Part shown: piece by piece, positions 1 to 7,824 of the stretch
How the letters are laid out: the number at the start of each line of letters is the position of its first letter
Position numbering within the stretch: position 1 is the stretch's first letter
Source of the DNA: Bacillota bacterium
GTDB lineage: Bacteria > Bacillota > Clostridia > Saccharofermentanales > Saccharofermentanaceae
Direction of reading: 5' to 3'
Length of the DNA: 64,000 nt
Assembly: GCA_023397475.1 (NCBI GenBank)
Contig: JAEWUD010000027.1
Span: 120,286-184,285 of the forward strand
Position numbers and translations under genes: made by a program
Notes under the pieces: generated by a model
What the model was told of the DNA's origin: nothing
The model's input: the letters and a program-made list of their open reading frames with translations, nothing else
The model's database searches: none

Positions 1-117
1 GGGGTCGCACCCGACGATCATAATCTTCTTGCCCATCTCCGCCAGTCCGGCTGTGAGATTCTGTGTAGTTGTGGATTTTCCGATTCCGCCCTTACCGTAA
101 ATAGCTACCTGTCTCAA
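1..117 (-). CDS. nifH: NifH, nitrogenase iron protein (N-terminal 39 codons, cut by window edge)
   Basis: Reading leftward from a TTG codon at 117-115, the 39 visible residues begin RQVAIYGKGGIGKSTT, the P-loop of the nitrogenase Fe protein, and end in the switch region VGCDP. The Fe protein is the ATP-dependent electron donor to the MoFe protein in nitrogen fixation. The TTG start replaces the usual ATG of MRQVAIYGKGG; a GGAGGTG ribosome binding site (125-131) sits at ideal distance and no ATG is available in frame. The rest of the gene, and probably nifD and nifK, lie to the left of the window. A VnfH or AnfH protein of an alternative nitrogenase has the same N-terminus, but the divergent molybdate operon favours the Mo enzyme. 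Confidence 0.93.
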   Translation of the reverse strand, partial: MRQVAIYGKGGIGKSTTTQNLTAGLAEMGKKIMIVGCDP

Positions 118-140
118 AGTAAAGCACCTCCATTCATGTT

Positions 141-188
141 TTCGAGAAAAAGAAAACGGGGCGAACAGATTTCTCTGTTCACCCCGTT
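141..188 (-). terminator. Terminator-like hairpin in the nifH leader (possible attenuator)
   Basis: On the minus strand a GC-rich stem (AACGGGG/CCCCGTT plus GAACAG/CTGTTC with one mismatch, 155-188) is followed directly by a T-rich tract (CGTTTTCTTTTTCTC). It sits between the putative nifH promoter and the nifH ribosome binding site. Position and shape are those of a transcription attenuator. It could instead terminate an unseen small RNA. No known riboswitch consensus was recognised upstream of it. Confidence 0.6.
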
Positions 189-263
189 GTGCAAGGTTCA
201 TATCTCCTATTGAAGCTGTGGTTCGCCCTCGGCCGCCGGGCTGGCGTTCAATATGTTACCGCA

Positions 264-293
264 ATTGTAGCATCCGGCAATTCACGGAAACAA
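264..293 (-). promoter_or_regulatory. Putative nifH promoter
   Basis: TTGTTT (293-288) and TACAAT (269-264) are separated by 18 bp on the minus strand. This would give a leader of about 140 nt that contains the terminator-like hairpin. The -35 box is weak and the assignment is by eye. Confidence 0.45.
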
Positions 294-363
294 TGCACGC
301 AAAAATACAAAACTTACCGTTTACCGGCCAGTTCTTTATGCATATCAGCTAAGAGCCACCGCG

Positions 364-393
364 TTGACAATCTTCTCTCCCGCGACTGATAAT
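364..393 (+). promoter_or_regulatory. modABC promoter
   Basis: A perfect TTGACA (364-369), an 18-bp spacer and GATAAT (388-393) lie 62 bp upstream of the permuted modA start codon. The leader is too short for a molybdenum cofactor riboswitch, and no ModE-type palindrome was identified. Confidence 0.65.
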
Positions 394-455
394 AAAGTAT
401 CTATACAGATGAATCCCACATTTACAACTCCAACCAAACCAAGGGAGGTGCTACG

Positions 456-1361
456 ATGAATCGTATCGCCCGGTATTGTCATGTCACAAAAGCCCTGTCT
501 CTCCTCATAGGAGGAATGCTCCTTTACTCCGGATGTGCTTCGGGACCTTCCGTCACGGATTCCTTGTCCTCGAAAACAGTCACCGAACAAACTTCGTCCA
601 CAGGGGACGCGTCAGCACCATCGCTCGAATCCACAGGTTTCCAGATCACCGGCTTCGATTCGCTCGGCTCCAACGAAGAATTCCTGATCGCGCTCGGCAA
701 CAGTGACGTCCCGGTCGGACAGTATTCTGAAGAGATTCTCACAAATCTCGGCTATTGGGAGGCCCTCGGTTCGAAGATCTCTTTCTGCGGGAATGTACGC
801 GAAGTCTTGACACAGGTCAGCGAACATGCGGTCGACTGCGGCATCGTCTATGCGACGGATGCGGCGACGGATCCCGGTGTAACGGTTATCGCTACAGCTC
901 CGGATGGATCTCTTGCAACTCCTGTCGAGTATCCGTTCGCACCTCTCGTCGCCTCCGAGAATCCGGAAGCAGCTGCGGCATTTCTGGCATTCCTTCAGAC
1001 GAGCGAGAGCAAAGAGATCTTCGAGACAGCCGGCTTCGTCTTTCTTCCGGAAACCTCGGATGACCCGTCCTTTGAGGACAAGGAAATCACACTCACGGTC
1101 TTTGCCGCAGCAAGCCTAACGGAGACTCTGACGACTGCTGCTGATCTCTTCACCGCTCAGTATCCCGGCATAACGGTCGAGTTTAACTTCGATTCCTCGG
1201 GAACCTTGAAGACACAGATCGAGAACGGCGCTTACGCGGATATCTTCATCTCGGCGGCGACCAAACAGACGGACGGCCTGGTTTCAGAAGGCTACATCGA
1301 CGCGGACTCCGCCCTTATTCTTCTGGCGAATGAAGTGGTCCTGATCGTTCCGGCGACCTGA
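456..1361 (+). CDS. modA: Circularly permuted molybdate-binding lipoprotein ModA
   Basis: 301-aa periplasmic-type binding protein of the ModABC molybdate importer. Residues 1-27 are a lipoprotein signal (LLYSGC, Cys27). The order of the two halves is inverted relative to every ModA I know: residues about 62-197 match the normal C-terminal half (IALGNSDVPVGQY, NVREVL, GIVYATDA, ending EIFETAGF), and residues about 209-301 match the normal N-terminal half (ITLTVFAAASLTETL, FDSSGTL, ADIFISA, ending NEVVLIVPAT). The two halves together are about 229 residues, the size of a whole mature ModA. All five oxyanion contacts known from E. coli ModA have counterparts: Ser220 (Ser12), Ser247/248 (Ser39), Val87 (Ala125), Val114 (Val152) and Tyr132 (Tyr170). 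The old termini are bridged by an acidic linker at about 198-208. GGGAGGTG precedes the start. First gene of modABC, divergent from nifH. It could be a non-functional rearrangement, but the intact signal, reading frame and ligand residues argue against that. Confidence 0.9.
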   Translation: MNRIARYCHVTKALSLLIGGMLLYSGCASGPSVTDSLSSKTVTEQTSSTGDASAPSLESTGFQITGFDSLGSNEEFLIALGNSDVPVGQYSEEILTNLGYWEALGSKISFCGNVREVLTQVSEHAVDCGIVYATDAATDPGVTVIATAPDGSLATPVEYPFAPLVASENPEAAAAFLAFLQTSESKEIFETAGFVFLPETSDDPSFEDKEITLTVFAAASLTETLTTAADLFTAQYPGITVEFNFDSSGTLKTQIENGAYADIFISAATKQTDGLVSEGYIDADSALILLANEVVLIVPAT

Positions 1362-1393
1362 CAAACGCAAGGCAGAGAAGGAGGTGACGCAGT

Positions 1394-2062
1394 ATGGATC
1401 TTTTCCCGCTTATAAATTCCCTGCGCATCTCTACTCTTGCCACGCTACTAACCCTTCTCATCGGAATCCTTGCCGCGTATAAGGTATCGCTATTGCCGCG
1501 AAAATGGAAAGGCCTGATCGACGCCGTTCTTACGATTCCGATGGTCCTCCCTCCGACCGTGATCGGATATCTGATTCTGCTGCTCATCGCGCCCAAGCGA
1601 CCGCTCGGCGAGCTGATCGAAGTGCTGACCGGCACGAGCCTGACGATGAAATGGTACGCTTCCGTAATCGCCGTCACCCTTGTCACCTTCCCTCTCATGT
1701 ACCGTACGATCCGCAGCTCCTTCGAGGCGATCGATCCGAACCTTCGCCACGCCGCCTCGATCCTCGGGCTTCGCGAGCCGGAGATTCTGTTTCGCATTCT
1801 ATTGCCGAACGCAAAATCCGGCATTCTCGCGGGACTCGTATTATCCTTCGCCCGAGGTCTCGGCGAGTATGGAGCGACGAGTATGGTCTCCGGCTACGTC
1901 GCAGGAAAGACCGCGACGGTATCAACCACGGTCGCGCATCTCTGGCAGACCGGGCAGGATAACGAGGCGATGTTTTGGGTTCTGATCAATCTGATTCTCT
2001 CTCTGGTGATCATGATCGTCGTAAATCTTTTCGAGAATAAGAAGGCCGGAGCCGGGAGGTAG
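1394..2062 (+). CDS. modB: ModB, molybdate ABC transporter permease
   Basis: 222-aa inner-membrane permease with about five hydrophobic segments and the cytoplasmic-loop EAA signature (ILGLREPEILFRILLPNA), which docks on the ATPase. ARGLGEYGATSMVSG and TIPMVLPPTVIGY are typical of ModB/CysT-type permeases. The ATG follows GAGAAGGAGGTGACG at good spacing, 32 bp after modA. It forms the pore for molybdate with ModC. Its normal sequence contrasts with the permuted ModA upstream. A tungstate or sulfate permease would look similar; the ModA partner favours molybdate. Confidence 0.93.
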   Translation: MDLFPLINSLRISTLATLLTLLIGILAAYKVSLLPRKWKGLIDAVLTIPMVLPPTVIGYLILLLIAPKRPLGELIEVLTGTSLTMKWYASVIAVTLVTFPLMYRTIRSSFEAIDPNLRHAASILGLREPEILFRILLPNAKSGILAGLVLSFARGLGEYGATSMVSGYVAGKTATVSTTVAHLWQTGQDNEAMFWVLINLILSLVIMIVVNLFENKKAGAGR

Positions 2063-2064
2063 CT

Positions 2065-3111
2065 ATGTCCCTCGAATGTGTCATCCGAAAATCCTTCCCC
2101 TCGTTCTGTCTCGATGTCGCCTTCGAGGCAGATGACGAGGTCCACGCCCTGCTCGGCGCGTCCGGGTGCGGGAAGAGTATGATTCTTCGCTGTATCGCGG
2201 GAATAGAGACGCCGGATGAGGGGCGGATTGTCCTTAATGGACGCACACTTTACGACTCGGCAAGCAAGATCAACCTCCCGTCGAGAGAACGCAGAGCCGG
2301 ACTTCTTTTCCAGCATTTCGCGCTCTTCCCGCATCTGTCGGTTCTCGAAAACATTCGACTGGCGGTTCCGGGACGGGATCTGCGTCGGGCGAAGGAATAT
2401 GTCGAGCGGTGTCGTTTGAACGACTCTGCGCACCTCCATCCGGAGAAGCTGTCCGGCGGTCAGCGGCAGCGCTGTGCTCTCGCACGCATGATCGCGCATG
2501 AGCCGGACATTCTGATGCTTGATGAGCCGTTCTCGGCGCTTGATTCGTTTCTTCGTTGGCAGATCGAACGGGAGATTGTTTCGGAGATCGAGAGTTTCCG
2601 GGGAACGGTCCTTTTGGTCTCGCACAATCGCGACGAGGTTTTTCGCATCTGCGATCGCGTGACAACGATGGTAGACGGAAAGAACGCGCCGGCCCGTGAC
2701 AAGCGAGATCTCTTCTTCTCGCCCAGAACCTATGCGGACGCACTTCTTACAGGCTGCAAGAATATTGTCCCGGCAAGGCGTGAAGGCCGATCGGTGATCC
2801 TTCCGGATTATTCGCTGCGCTTCTCGTGTCCCAAGGATCGACCCGGCTTCGACTGCATCGGGATTCGTGCCAAAGCTCCGATCGTCGCGGCACGGGCTGT
2901 CCCATCACGAGATTATATAATCGCCGAATATGAAATTATCCGTCAGTTGGACAATCTGTCGAGTCACATTCTCACACTTCGACTGAACGGCGCGGGAACG
3001 CCCTTCTATTGGGAGGTGCCGAACGAGTGCTTCGAAGAGGCTGTCACATCTTGCCAGCTGGCCATTCCGATGAACGAGATCTTGTATCTGTTGAAGGAAC
3101 AAAGGGAGTAA
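2065..3111 (+). CDS. modC: ModC, molybdate ABC transporter ATPase
   Basis: 348-aa ATPase, starting two bases after the modB stop with GGGAGG overlapping the end of modB. Walker A is GASGCGKSM (residues 31-39, with Met in place of the usual Ser/Thr after GKS), the Q-loop is LLFQHFALFPHLSV, the signature is LSGGQRQRCALAR (129-141) and Walker B is ILMLDEPFSALD (149-160). Residues from about 232 form a C-terminal regulatory extension in the position of the molybdate-binding MOP domain. It powers import through ModB. The three mod genes are one transcription unit; no clear terminator follows. Confidence 0.93.
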   Translation: MSLECVIRKSFPSFCLDVAFEADDEVHALLGASGCGKSMILRCIAGIETPDEGRIVLNGRTLYDSASKINLPSRERRAGLLFQHFALFPHLSVLENIRLAVPGRDLRRAKEYVERCRLNDSAHLHPEKLSGGQRQRCALARMIAHEPDILMLDEPFSALDSFLRWQIEREIVSEIESFRGTVLLVSHNRDEVFRICDRVTTMVDGKNAPARDKRDLFFSPRTYADALLTGCKNIVPARREGRSVILPDYSLRFSCPKDRPGFDCIGIRAKAPIVAARAVPSRDYIIAEYEIIRQLDNLSSHILTLRLNGAGTPFYWEVPNECFEEAVTSCQLAIPMNEILYLLKEQRE

Positions 3112-3144
3112 ACGTAGTTATGTATGCAACGTGAAAATCACGGC

Positions 3145-4089
3145 TTATGCCTTCGCTTCGCCATTGCCGTTGGCAAGTAAGGCTTCATGATCGACCTCAT
3201 ACGGCTCGGGAACAAAGTCACGTCGCCAAAGAAGAAAGATTGCTCCGGCGAGAACCACGGCGGAGATGACTGCGAGGATAGGAAGAAGCGAGGGCGGTAT
3301 TTCGCGAGCAGTCTCCGAAGTTCCCACGCACAGACCAACGCCCAGGAGCACACGGAGAATGATTCCGGGAAGCATCGAGTTGTATTTGATGAACAGCCAT
3401 CCGGTCAGAAGGCCCAAGAGGCCTACGACGATGCCGAGTAGGAGATTGCGTTCAAGAAAACCGGAGAGAACCGCGACAATAATGACGGCGGGAACAGCCG
3501 GGATCTGACGCCGTAAACGATCCAGCACCACCCCTCGCAAGAGAGTCTCGCCGGCGAGCGGTGCGACGATGGCAATGGCAACAATGAGAAGAAGTAACGG
3601 AAAAGGAGACATATAGTCCGGAATCCGGTAGGTGTCGGGAAGATATTCTATCAGATGAAAGGATGAAATTGACGTCGCAACCAGTCCTGCGAACGAGATT
3701 CCGGCGAGAAGAAACAAGAGGTAATCCCGAGCTCGGAAGACCTGCAGATCCGTATCGTGGAACCTCTCGCGATCCACGTTGTAGATGAAGTCCGCCGCAC
3801 GCTTCACGATCATACTTGTGATCAGAAGGCGAAGCATCGCGTCTCGCCGGATCTCTTCCACAAGAAGCGGGAGAAAACGTGAGAAATCGCGGTCTCCAAG
3901 GAAGATGATCACCAGCGTAGCGATGAGCATCACGATCAAGTACGCCAGAAAAACAGCCAGATCGATCAGAAAGTACGAGAGGTACGGATAGGCCGAACCC
4001 CAGATGCCAAGCCAACGATCCTTCTGTGATTTTCCTGCCCTTCTTACGGGCGATGTTCCTGCTGCGGGCGGTGTTCCGGTTGTACTCAT
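3145..4089 (-). CDS. CPBP-like (CAAX-protease fold) membrane protein lacking catalytic residues
   Basis: 314-aa protein with about eight membrane segments. The region GETLLRGVVLDRLRR aligns with the EExxxR motif of the CPBP/Abi intramembrane protease family and GLLTGWLFIKYNSMLPGIILR with its last motif. The first Glu of EExxxR is Gly, the second-motif His is absent, and the last-motif His is Arg, so proteolysis is unlikely as read. Last gene of a leftward operon after the XRE regulator (4474-4914) and a small membrane protein (4128-4472), 38 bp downstream of the latter. It may be a scaffolding or regulatory pseudoenzyme. Confidence 0.65.
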   Translation of the reverse strand: MSTTGTPPAAGTSPVRRAGKSQKDRWLGIWGSAYPYLSYFLIDLAVFLAYLIVMLIATLVIIFLGDRDFSRFLPLLVEEIRRDAMLRLLITSMIVKRAADFIYNVDRERFHDTDLQVFRARDYLLFLLAGISFAGLVATSISSFHLIEYLPDTYRIPDYMSPFPLLLLIVAIAIVAPLAGETLLRGVVLDRLRRQIPAVPAVIIVAVLSGFLERNLLLGIVVGLLGLLTGWLFIKYNSMLPGIILRVLLGVGLCVGTSETAREIPPSLLPILAVISAVVLAGAIFLLWRRDFVPEPYEVDHEALLANGNGEAKA

Positions 4090-4127
4090 TCTTGCCTCAC
4101 GATCTTATGGAAACATATTCGTTGATA

Positions 4128-4472
4128 TTATACCTTTTCTTTGCGAATGTTCACACTCTTAATCCCGCGGAGTCGGAGAATCGTCTCCTCCTCCTTCTTT
4201 CCGGCACGAACAGCGACCCACTCCTCATCCACCTCGATGATCCGGCAGTCCTTCAGCACAGAATAGGTGGTCATCTGGCCTTTTTCGACGCGAATATCCG
4301 CCGTCTTTCCGGTGCTTTTCGCGAGAATTTCGCGCAGAGAGGCGATCTCGTTGCCGCCGATTCCCGCGTCCTCCATGCTGCGTTTGAGACGTTTGACCTC
4401 GGCTCCGAGTGTGAAGCACCAGAGCCAGGCGATTAATCCGAAGATGGCCCCAAAATATGCAATCGATTCCAT
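4128..4472 (-). CDS. Small single-pass membrane protein sharing a C-terminal domain with the upstream XRE regulator
   Basis: 114 aa. A membrane segment (residues about 5-22) is followed by a charged, probably coiled-coil stretch, then a beta-rich domain (residues 50-114). That domain resembles residues 80-146 of the adjacent XRE protein: both begin with GK(S/T), share a W-x-x-V core and end SV-x-I-x-KEK. The start codon lies one base after the XRE stop, so translation is probably coupled. RBS AAGGAGAAG. No function is recognised; the shared domain suggests the two proteins sense or bind the same thing. Confidence 0.7.
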   Translation of the reverse strand: MESIAYFGAIFGLIAWLWCFTLGAEVKRLKRSMEDAGIGGNEIASLREILAKSTGKTADIRVEKGQMTTYSVLKDCRIIEVDEEWVAVRAGKKEEETILRLRGIKSVNIRKEKV

Positions 4473-4473
4473 A

Positions 4474-4914
4474 TTATTTCTTCTCCTTCACGATTTTTAC
4501 GGATGACAGCGAGGAGACCGGCAGGATCTTCGTCAAGGTATCCCTGCCCTTCCGGTACTCGACACTCATCCACGGCCCGTCAAAATCCGTGATGACACAC
4601 GGGCGGTCGCCGATATCGTAATCCGATTCATAGAGTGAGAGGATGACGCTTTTGCCCTTGAGCCCGAACAACAGCCGCGTTACGGTGTTGCGACTGGCTC
4701 CCGTCGGCATGCTCTCCCGGCTGTCGCTCAACAGATCGTCACAGCTAACCCCAAGAAGTTCAGAGAGAAGGATAATCTTTTCCGTCTCGGGGTAGGCGAG
4801 GTCGGATTCCCATCGCGAAACGGACTGTCGCGTAACGGACATCAAATCCGCAAGCTGTTCCTGTGTGAGATTCTTTTCTTTTCGCGCTTCGGCGATCTTC
4901 TTGCCAATGCTCAT
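4474..4914 (-). CDS. XRE-family transcriptional regulator with C-terminal beta domain
   Basis: 146 aa. The helix-turn-helix is residues 4-60 (KNLTQEQLADLMSVTRQSVS, then RWES), as in the Cro/C1 family. Residues about 80-146 form a separate beta-rich domain also found in the next gene. AGGAGGTAATCAATT precedes the ATG. First gene of a three-gene leftward operon with two membrane proteins. Upstream, repeated GTTACAT/GTAAC sequences (4991-5021) make autoregulation likely. Confidence 0.85.
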   Translation of the reverse strand: MSIGKKIAEARKEKNLTQEQLADLMSVTRQSVSRWESDLAYPETEKIILLSELLGVSCDDLLSDSRESMPTGASRNTVTRLLFGLKGKSVILSLYESDYDIGDRPCVITDFDGPWMSVEYRKGRDTLTKILPVSSLSSVKIVKEKK

Positions 4915-4990
4915 AATTGATTACCTCCTGTAGTACCCCGATCATAGCGTTTCCCGGCCGTCTCTTGCTATCGATTCTCGATTTCTAAAA

Positions 4991-5021
4991 GTAACATTTG
5001 ACGTTACATTTCATGTTACAT
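4991..5021. promoter_or_regulatory. Candidate operator of the XRE operon
   Basis: GTAAC-N7-GTTAC forms an inverted repeat (4991-5007). The sequence GTTACAT recurs in direct orientation at 5003 and 5015, 12 bp apart. The cluster lies about 80-105 bp upstream of the XRE start codon, a usual place for an autoregulatory site. Assignment to this regulator is inferred from proximity. Confidence 0.4.
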
Positions 5022-5233
5022 CGTGTTTTCTCTCTATTATGACGCTACATCTCAAGGAAATCACGCCGATTACGCGCGAGGCGAAAAGGAGATGCCACAC
5101 AGGAATGCCTTCCAGGATAAGCCGCCCTTCCGAGGGCAGGACGCGCTGCTTTCTTGTAGGCAATTGTCGCTTACGAGGTTAAACAATTGTCCAATCATGA
5201 AAATGGATCCATAAACGCATTTCCTCTCATTGA

Positions 5234-5424
5234 TTACCCACGAAATGGGCCGAAAATGCCTTTTTCGTATGTGCATCAATGAGCAATAAATCGATTATTT
5301 GTCATTGATTACCTACGAATTATTCGAAGAACGACTTTTCGTATGTGCATCAATGAGCAATAAAGACTTTGTTTTTCATTGAGGCACATACGAAAACCCA
5401 GAAAACTTACGATTTAGTATGTGT
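5234..5424. repeat. Array B1: three inverted repeats of the GCACATACGAAA family
   Basis: Three 41-bp inverted repeats at 5234-5274, 5308-5348 and 5384-5424, spaced 74-76 bp apart. Each has 12-bp arms (canonical GCACATACGAAA/TTTCGTATGTGC, left arms partly decayed in the first two) around a centre of exactly 17 bp. The spacers carry TCAATGA and TCATTGA tags. The same family recurs at 20349-20464 and 33571-33953. The rest of the 4915-5640 gap holds no gene I can support. Confidence 0.85.
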
Positions 5425-5517
5425 CACTATGTGAAGTAATCTGAATTTTTTCGTTGAAGTATATTAAATCTTTGTGATGCTATGCCATATACTGGTGCAG
5501 TTCGAAAATCGTTCGTC

Positions 5518-5553
5518 CACAGAAAGAAACCGGCAAATCGTTGCCGGTTCTTC
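5518..5553 (-). terminator. Intrinsic terminator of the M50-like gene
   Basis: A perfect 9-bp stem AACCGGCAA/TTGCCGGTT with a 4-nt loop (5528-5549). On the minus strand it is followed by TCTTTCT. It lies about 90 bp downstream of the stop of the 5641-6495 gene. Confidence 0.65.
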
Positions 5554-5640
5554 GATGTCAACACTTTCGATGTAACGGTGTTTAAGCCTTCCAAGCCACA
5601 CTCTGTTTGACGCAACGAATGACACATCGCTAAGAGATGT

Positions 5641-6495
5641 TCAGAACATCACGCCGTTCTGCAAGAAGACGACAACACAGACAGCCGTCGCAACCGCAGC
5701 TGCACAAGCCAAGCTGACCGGCAACCCGAAACGCAGGGGCGCAGACGCAGCTGTGGTTTGCTTTTTCATGAAAACGCAGACAACGAGGACCAGAACCGTC
5801 AAGATCAATGCCGTTAGCGACGGGAGGAATTGAATTTCAGGAACCGGAATGAGCTGCGTCCAATCGAACGCGAGCCATGCGACAGCTTGAAGCGCAAACA
5901 GGATGATCGCGGGGATAATTCTCGCTATTCGCGATGAATCCGAGGGAAGCATATGCTCCTCGATCCTCTGCATCAACAGAACATTAAACGCGACAATACC
6001 GATAGCCAGGACTAACCCAGAGCCTACGATCATAAGGATTCGAAGCAGGGGATCGGGGTACAGAGTAAGAATACCGGATGCGTCGCCGATCCCGCCGCGA
6101 TAGATTGCGTCCCAGAAGAAGTATGGCGCTCCGTCCCCCAGGAATACCAAGGCAAATACCAGTAATGCGGTTGACGCGAAGAAGTTACGACGAAACCTGA
6201 TTGCAAAAGCAACCATCAAAAGAAGAGCAATGCTGGTGACCGACGCGCCGGCGGCAAGCATGAGCGCCTGACCGGATGCACTCAGCATTGAAACATCGAC
6301 TTTTGCCCATCCCATGCCGTCGACCAGAACGCCGAACCCGTTGAAGTCTCCGCCGAGTAAAGCAGTGACCAATCCATGTCCGGCAACTTCATGAAGAAAT
6401 ACAGCCGCGATCATCGCAGGATATGATATCGCGAAAAGAAAGAGTGTCAAAAGACCTAAGCTGCGAAGTTCATTACGTGTAATTGTTTTTCCCAT
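5641..6495 (-). CDS. Polytopic membrane protein with an HExxxH (M50-like) motif
   Basis: 284 aa with about seven hydrophobic segments. In the first segment LHEVAGHGLVTALLGGDF recalls the zinc site of M50 site-2-type proteases, whose motif is HExxH followed by G-rich membrane sequence. Here the two His are separated by four residues (HEVAGH), one more than in HExxH, so zinc binding and proteolysis are uncertain. RBS AAGGAGGG. It is transcribed from a MerR-type promoter (6529-6559), so it is probably induced by a metal, a drug or another MerR ligand. The gene appears monocistronic. Confidence 0.6.
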   Translation of the reverse strand: MGKTITRNELRSLGLLTLFLFAISYPAMIAAVFLHEVAGHGLVTALLGGDFNGFGVLVDGMGWAKVDVSMLSASGQALMLAAGASVTSIALLLMVAFAIRFRRNFFASTALLVFALVFLGDGAPYFFWDAIYRGGIGDASGILTLYPDPLLRILMIVGSGLVLAIGIVAFNVLLMQRIEEHMLPSDSSRIARIIPAIILFALQAVAWLAFDWTQLIPVPEIQFLPSLTALILTVLVLVVCVFMKKQTTAASAPLRFGLPVSLACAAAVATAVCVVVFLQNGVMF

Positions 6496-6528
6496 TGAGA
6501 AACCCTCCTTGTTAGTGTCCTTATGTAC

Positions 6529-6559
6529 AAGGTAAGGTGTGCCCTTAGGGGAGAGTCAA
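6529..6559 (-). promoter_or_regulatory. MerR-type promoter with 19-bp spacer and dyad
   Basis: On the minus strand TTGACT (6559-6554) and TACCTT (6534-6529) are 19 bp apart. The spacer carries the dyad CCCCTAAGGG. An over-long spacer containing a CCCC/GGGG dyad is the hallmark of MerR-family activation. No merR gene is in the window. Confidence 0.65.
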
Positions 6560-6600
6560 GCGGGAGAACCTTTTCCTCAAGGCCCGGGTAGGCGTTCTCA

Positions 6601-6659
6601 CCTTTTCCTCGCGTCCCTAGTCCTCGGCTATGCCTGCGGAGGGGACGCTCGATAAAAGG
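6601..6659. repeat. Interspersed structured palindrome (GCGTCCC/GGGGACGC type, copy 1)
   Basis: A nested hairpin: CCTTTT/AAAAGG outer stem, GCGTCCC/GGGGACGC middle stem and a small terminal stem. The middle portion with its bulges matches the element at 34111-34188 read in reverse complement (shared CTCGCGTCCCT, GTCCTCG and TGCGGAGGGGACGCTCGA), while outer stem and loop differ. It is a dispersed intergenic element, possibly a transcribed structure. Confidence 0.6.
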
Positions 6660-6840
6660 CTCGCACGCCTTGCAATAAGATTTAAGTGTTGTGGTTCTAT
6701 TCCAAGTACTCGAGGAACGTTCGGCGAAGGTAAATTCTACGAAATCGGCGGAAAACGTATTTTCATATGTATTAGAGCATGAGAAGATCGGAAATTGGGC
6801 TTTTCATATCAATGAATACGTATAAGGGGCTGTTGAAAAT

Positions 6841-6900
6841 GAAAGAGCCGGCGGAGCCGACGCGGATTATACGTCGCGCAGGCGCGACGCCCCGATGTAA
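6841..6900. repeat. GC-rich block H, copy 1
   Basis: A GC-rich segment with two small hairpins (GCCGGCGGAGCCG-like and CGTCGCG/CGCGACG), ending near CCCCGATG. Related blocks are at 7307-7370 and 33651-33712, always embedded in or next to the 75-bp arrays. All three contain GCCGGC, GTCGCGC or TCGCGC, and CTCCGAT or CCCCGAT. Confidence 0.5.
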
Positions 6901-7500
6901 TGGGTAATGATCGTCTCCGACATCTCGAAGTAGTATAAAAATCTGCCTGCCCTCCGATTTCGGTGGTAATCATTAACAAACAATCTTCTACCCGGTACCC
7001 CGAAATAGTATAGAAATCGGTCAGACGTACGGGATTTAACGTTAATCAATAGCGAATAACTAGGTTATTGCTCAATGAGGAAGTATAAATTTGCGTGTCC
7101 CATTGAATTTTGGTGGTTATCATTGATAAGAAATCATATTTTTTCTCAATGAGGAAGTATAAAAATCCGCCTGACATTCGATTTTGGTGGTTATCATTGA
7201 TAAATTATCTCGTTATTGCTCAATGAGGAAGTATAAAATTGTGTGGTCCCTTGATTATTGGTGGTTATCATTGATAAACAATCAAACCACGCTCATAAAA
7301 AATAGGAAAACGAGCGCCGGCGATTCCGGCACGAACCAAATGTCGCGCCGCGGCGCGATGCTCCGATGAAAAGGGTAGAAGGCCACACATACGCCGAAGA
7401 GGTATGAAATTCGGCCTGACTTCCTTTTTTGTGCTTATCATTGATAAATTATCTCGTTATTTCCCAATGAGGAAGTATAGAATAACGTGACCCCATTCAT
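6900..7500. repeat. Array C: 74-75-bp repeats of the GAGGAAGTATAAA family
   Basis: The landmark AGTATA recurs at 6932, 7007, 7082, 7156 and 7230 and again at 7474, i.e. steps of 75, 75, 74 and 74 bp followed by an interruption. Units share GGTGGTTATCATTGATAA. Unlike the other arrays, 12-bp arms are not obvious here; only TCAATGA/TCATTGA can pair. GC-rich insert-like blocks at 6841-6900 and 7307-7370 flank or interrupt the array. No gene is supported between 6496 and 7824. Confidence 0.75.
7307..7370. repeat. GC-rich block H, copy 2
   Basis: Contains GCGCCGGCGATTCCGGC and TCGCGCCGCGGCGCGA hairpins ending in GCTCCGATG. It interrupts array C after the repeat unit at 7230; the array resumes with the unit at 7474. 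Confidence 0.5.
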
Positions 7501-7642
7501 TTTTCGATTTAACATTGAGAAACAACCGACTAGGGGTTCCTCAATTTACAATGTTTGCATTTCCAATAGTGTTGAAAAAGAAAATTTCTGTCCGGAACTG
7601 CTTTATTCATGGTGGTATTTCGTGTTCATGATTTATAAAAAT

Positions 7643-7681
7643 TATCTCCAAGAATCGAGTCGCACCCGATTCCTGGAGATA
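7643..7681 (-). terminator. Intrinsic terminator of the ABC-2 exporter operon
   Basis: A 15-bp stem with one mismatch (7643-7657 with 7667-7681, 9-nt loop). On the minus strand it is followed by AATTTTTAT. It lies about 145 bp beyond the last permease gene. Confidence 0.7.
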
Positions 7682-7824
7682 TTTCATGTTCAAAAATTCC
7701 AGAAAATACTGAAACTACCGGCGTTTACCACTTACCCGGCCTGCATGACCCACGAGCTCTGACCTGATTCTTTGCTTCATAAACCTCGCATCCGCGAAGC
7801 ATATCTCACCCATAAACTCGGCCC

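Noticed and set aside
5641..6495. Certain assignment as an M50 site-2 protease
   Set aside because: The His residues are spaced HExxxH, and the distal metal ligand motif (NxxPxxxxDG type) was not found.
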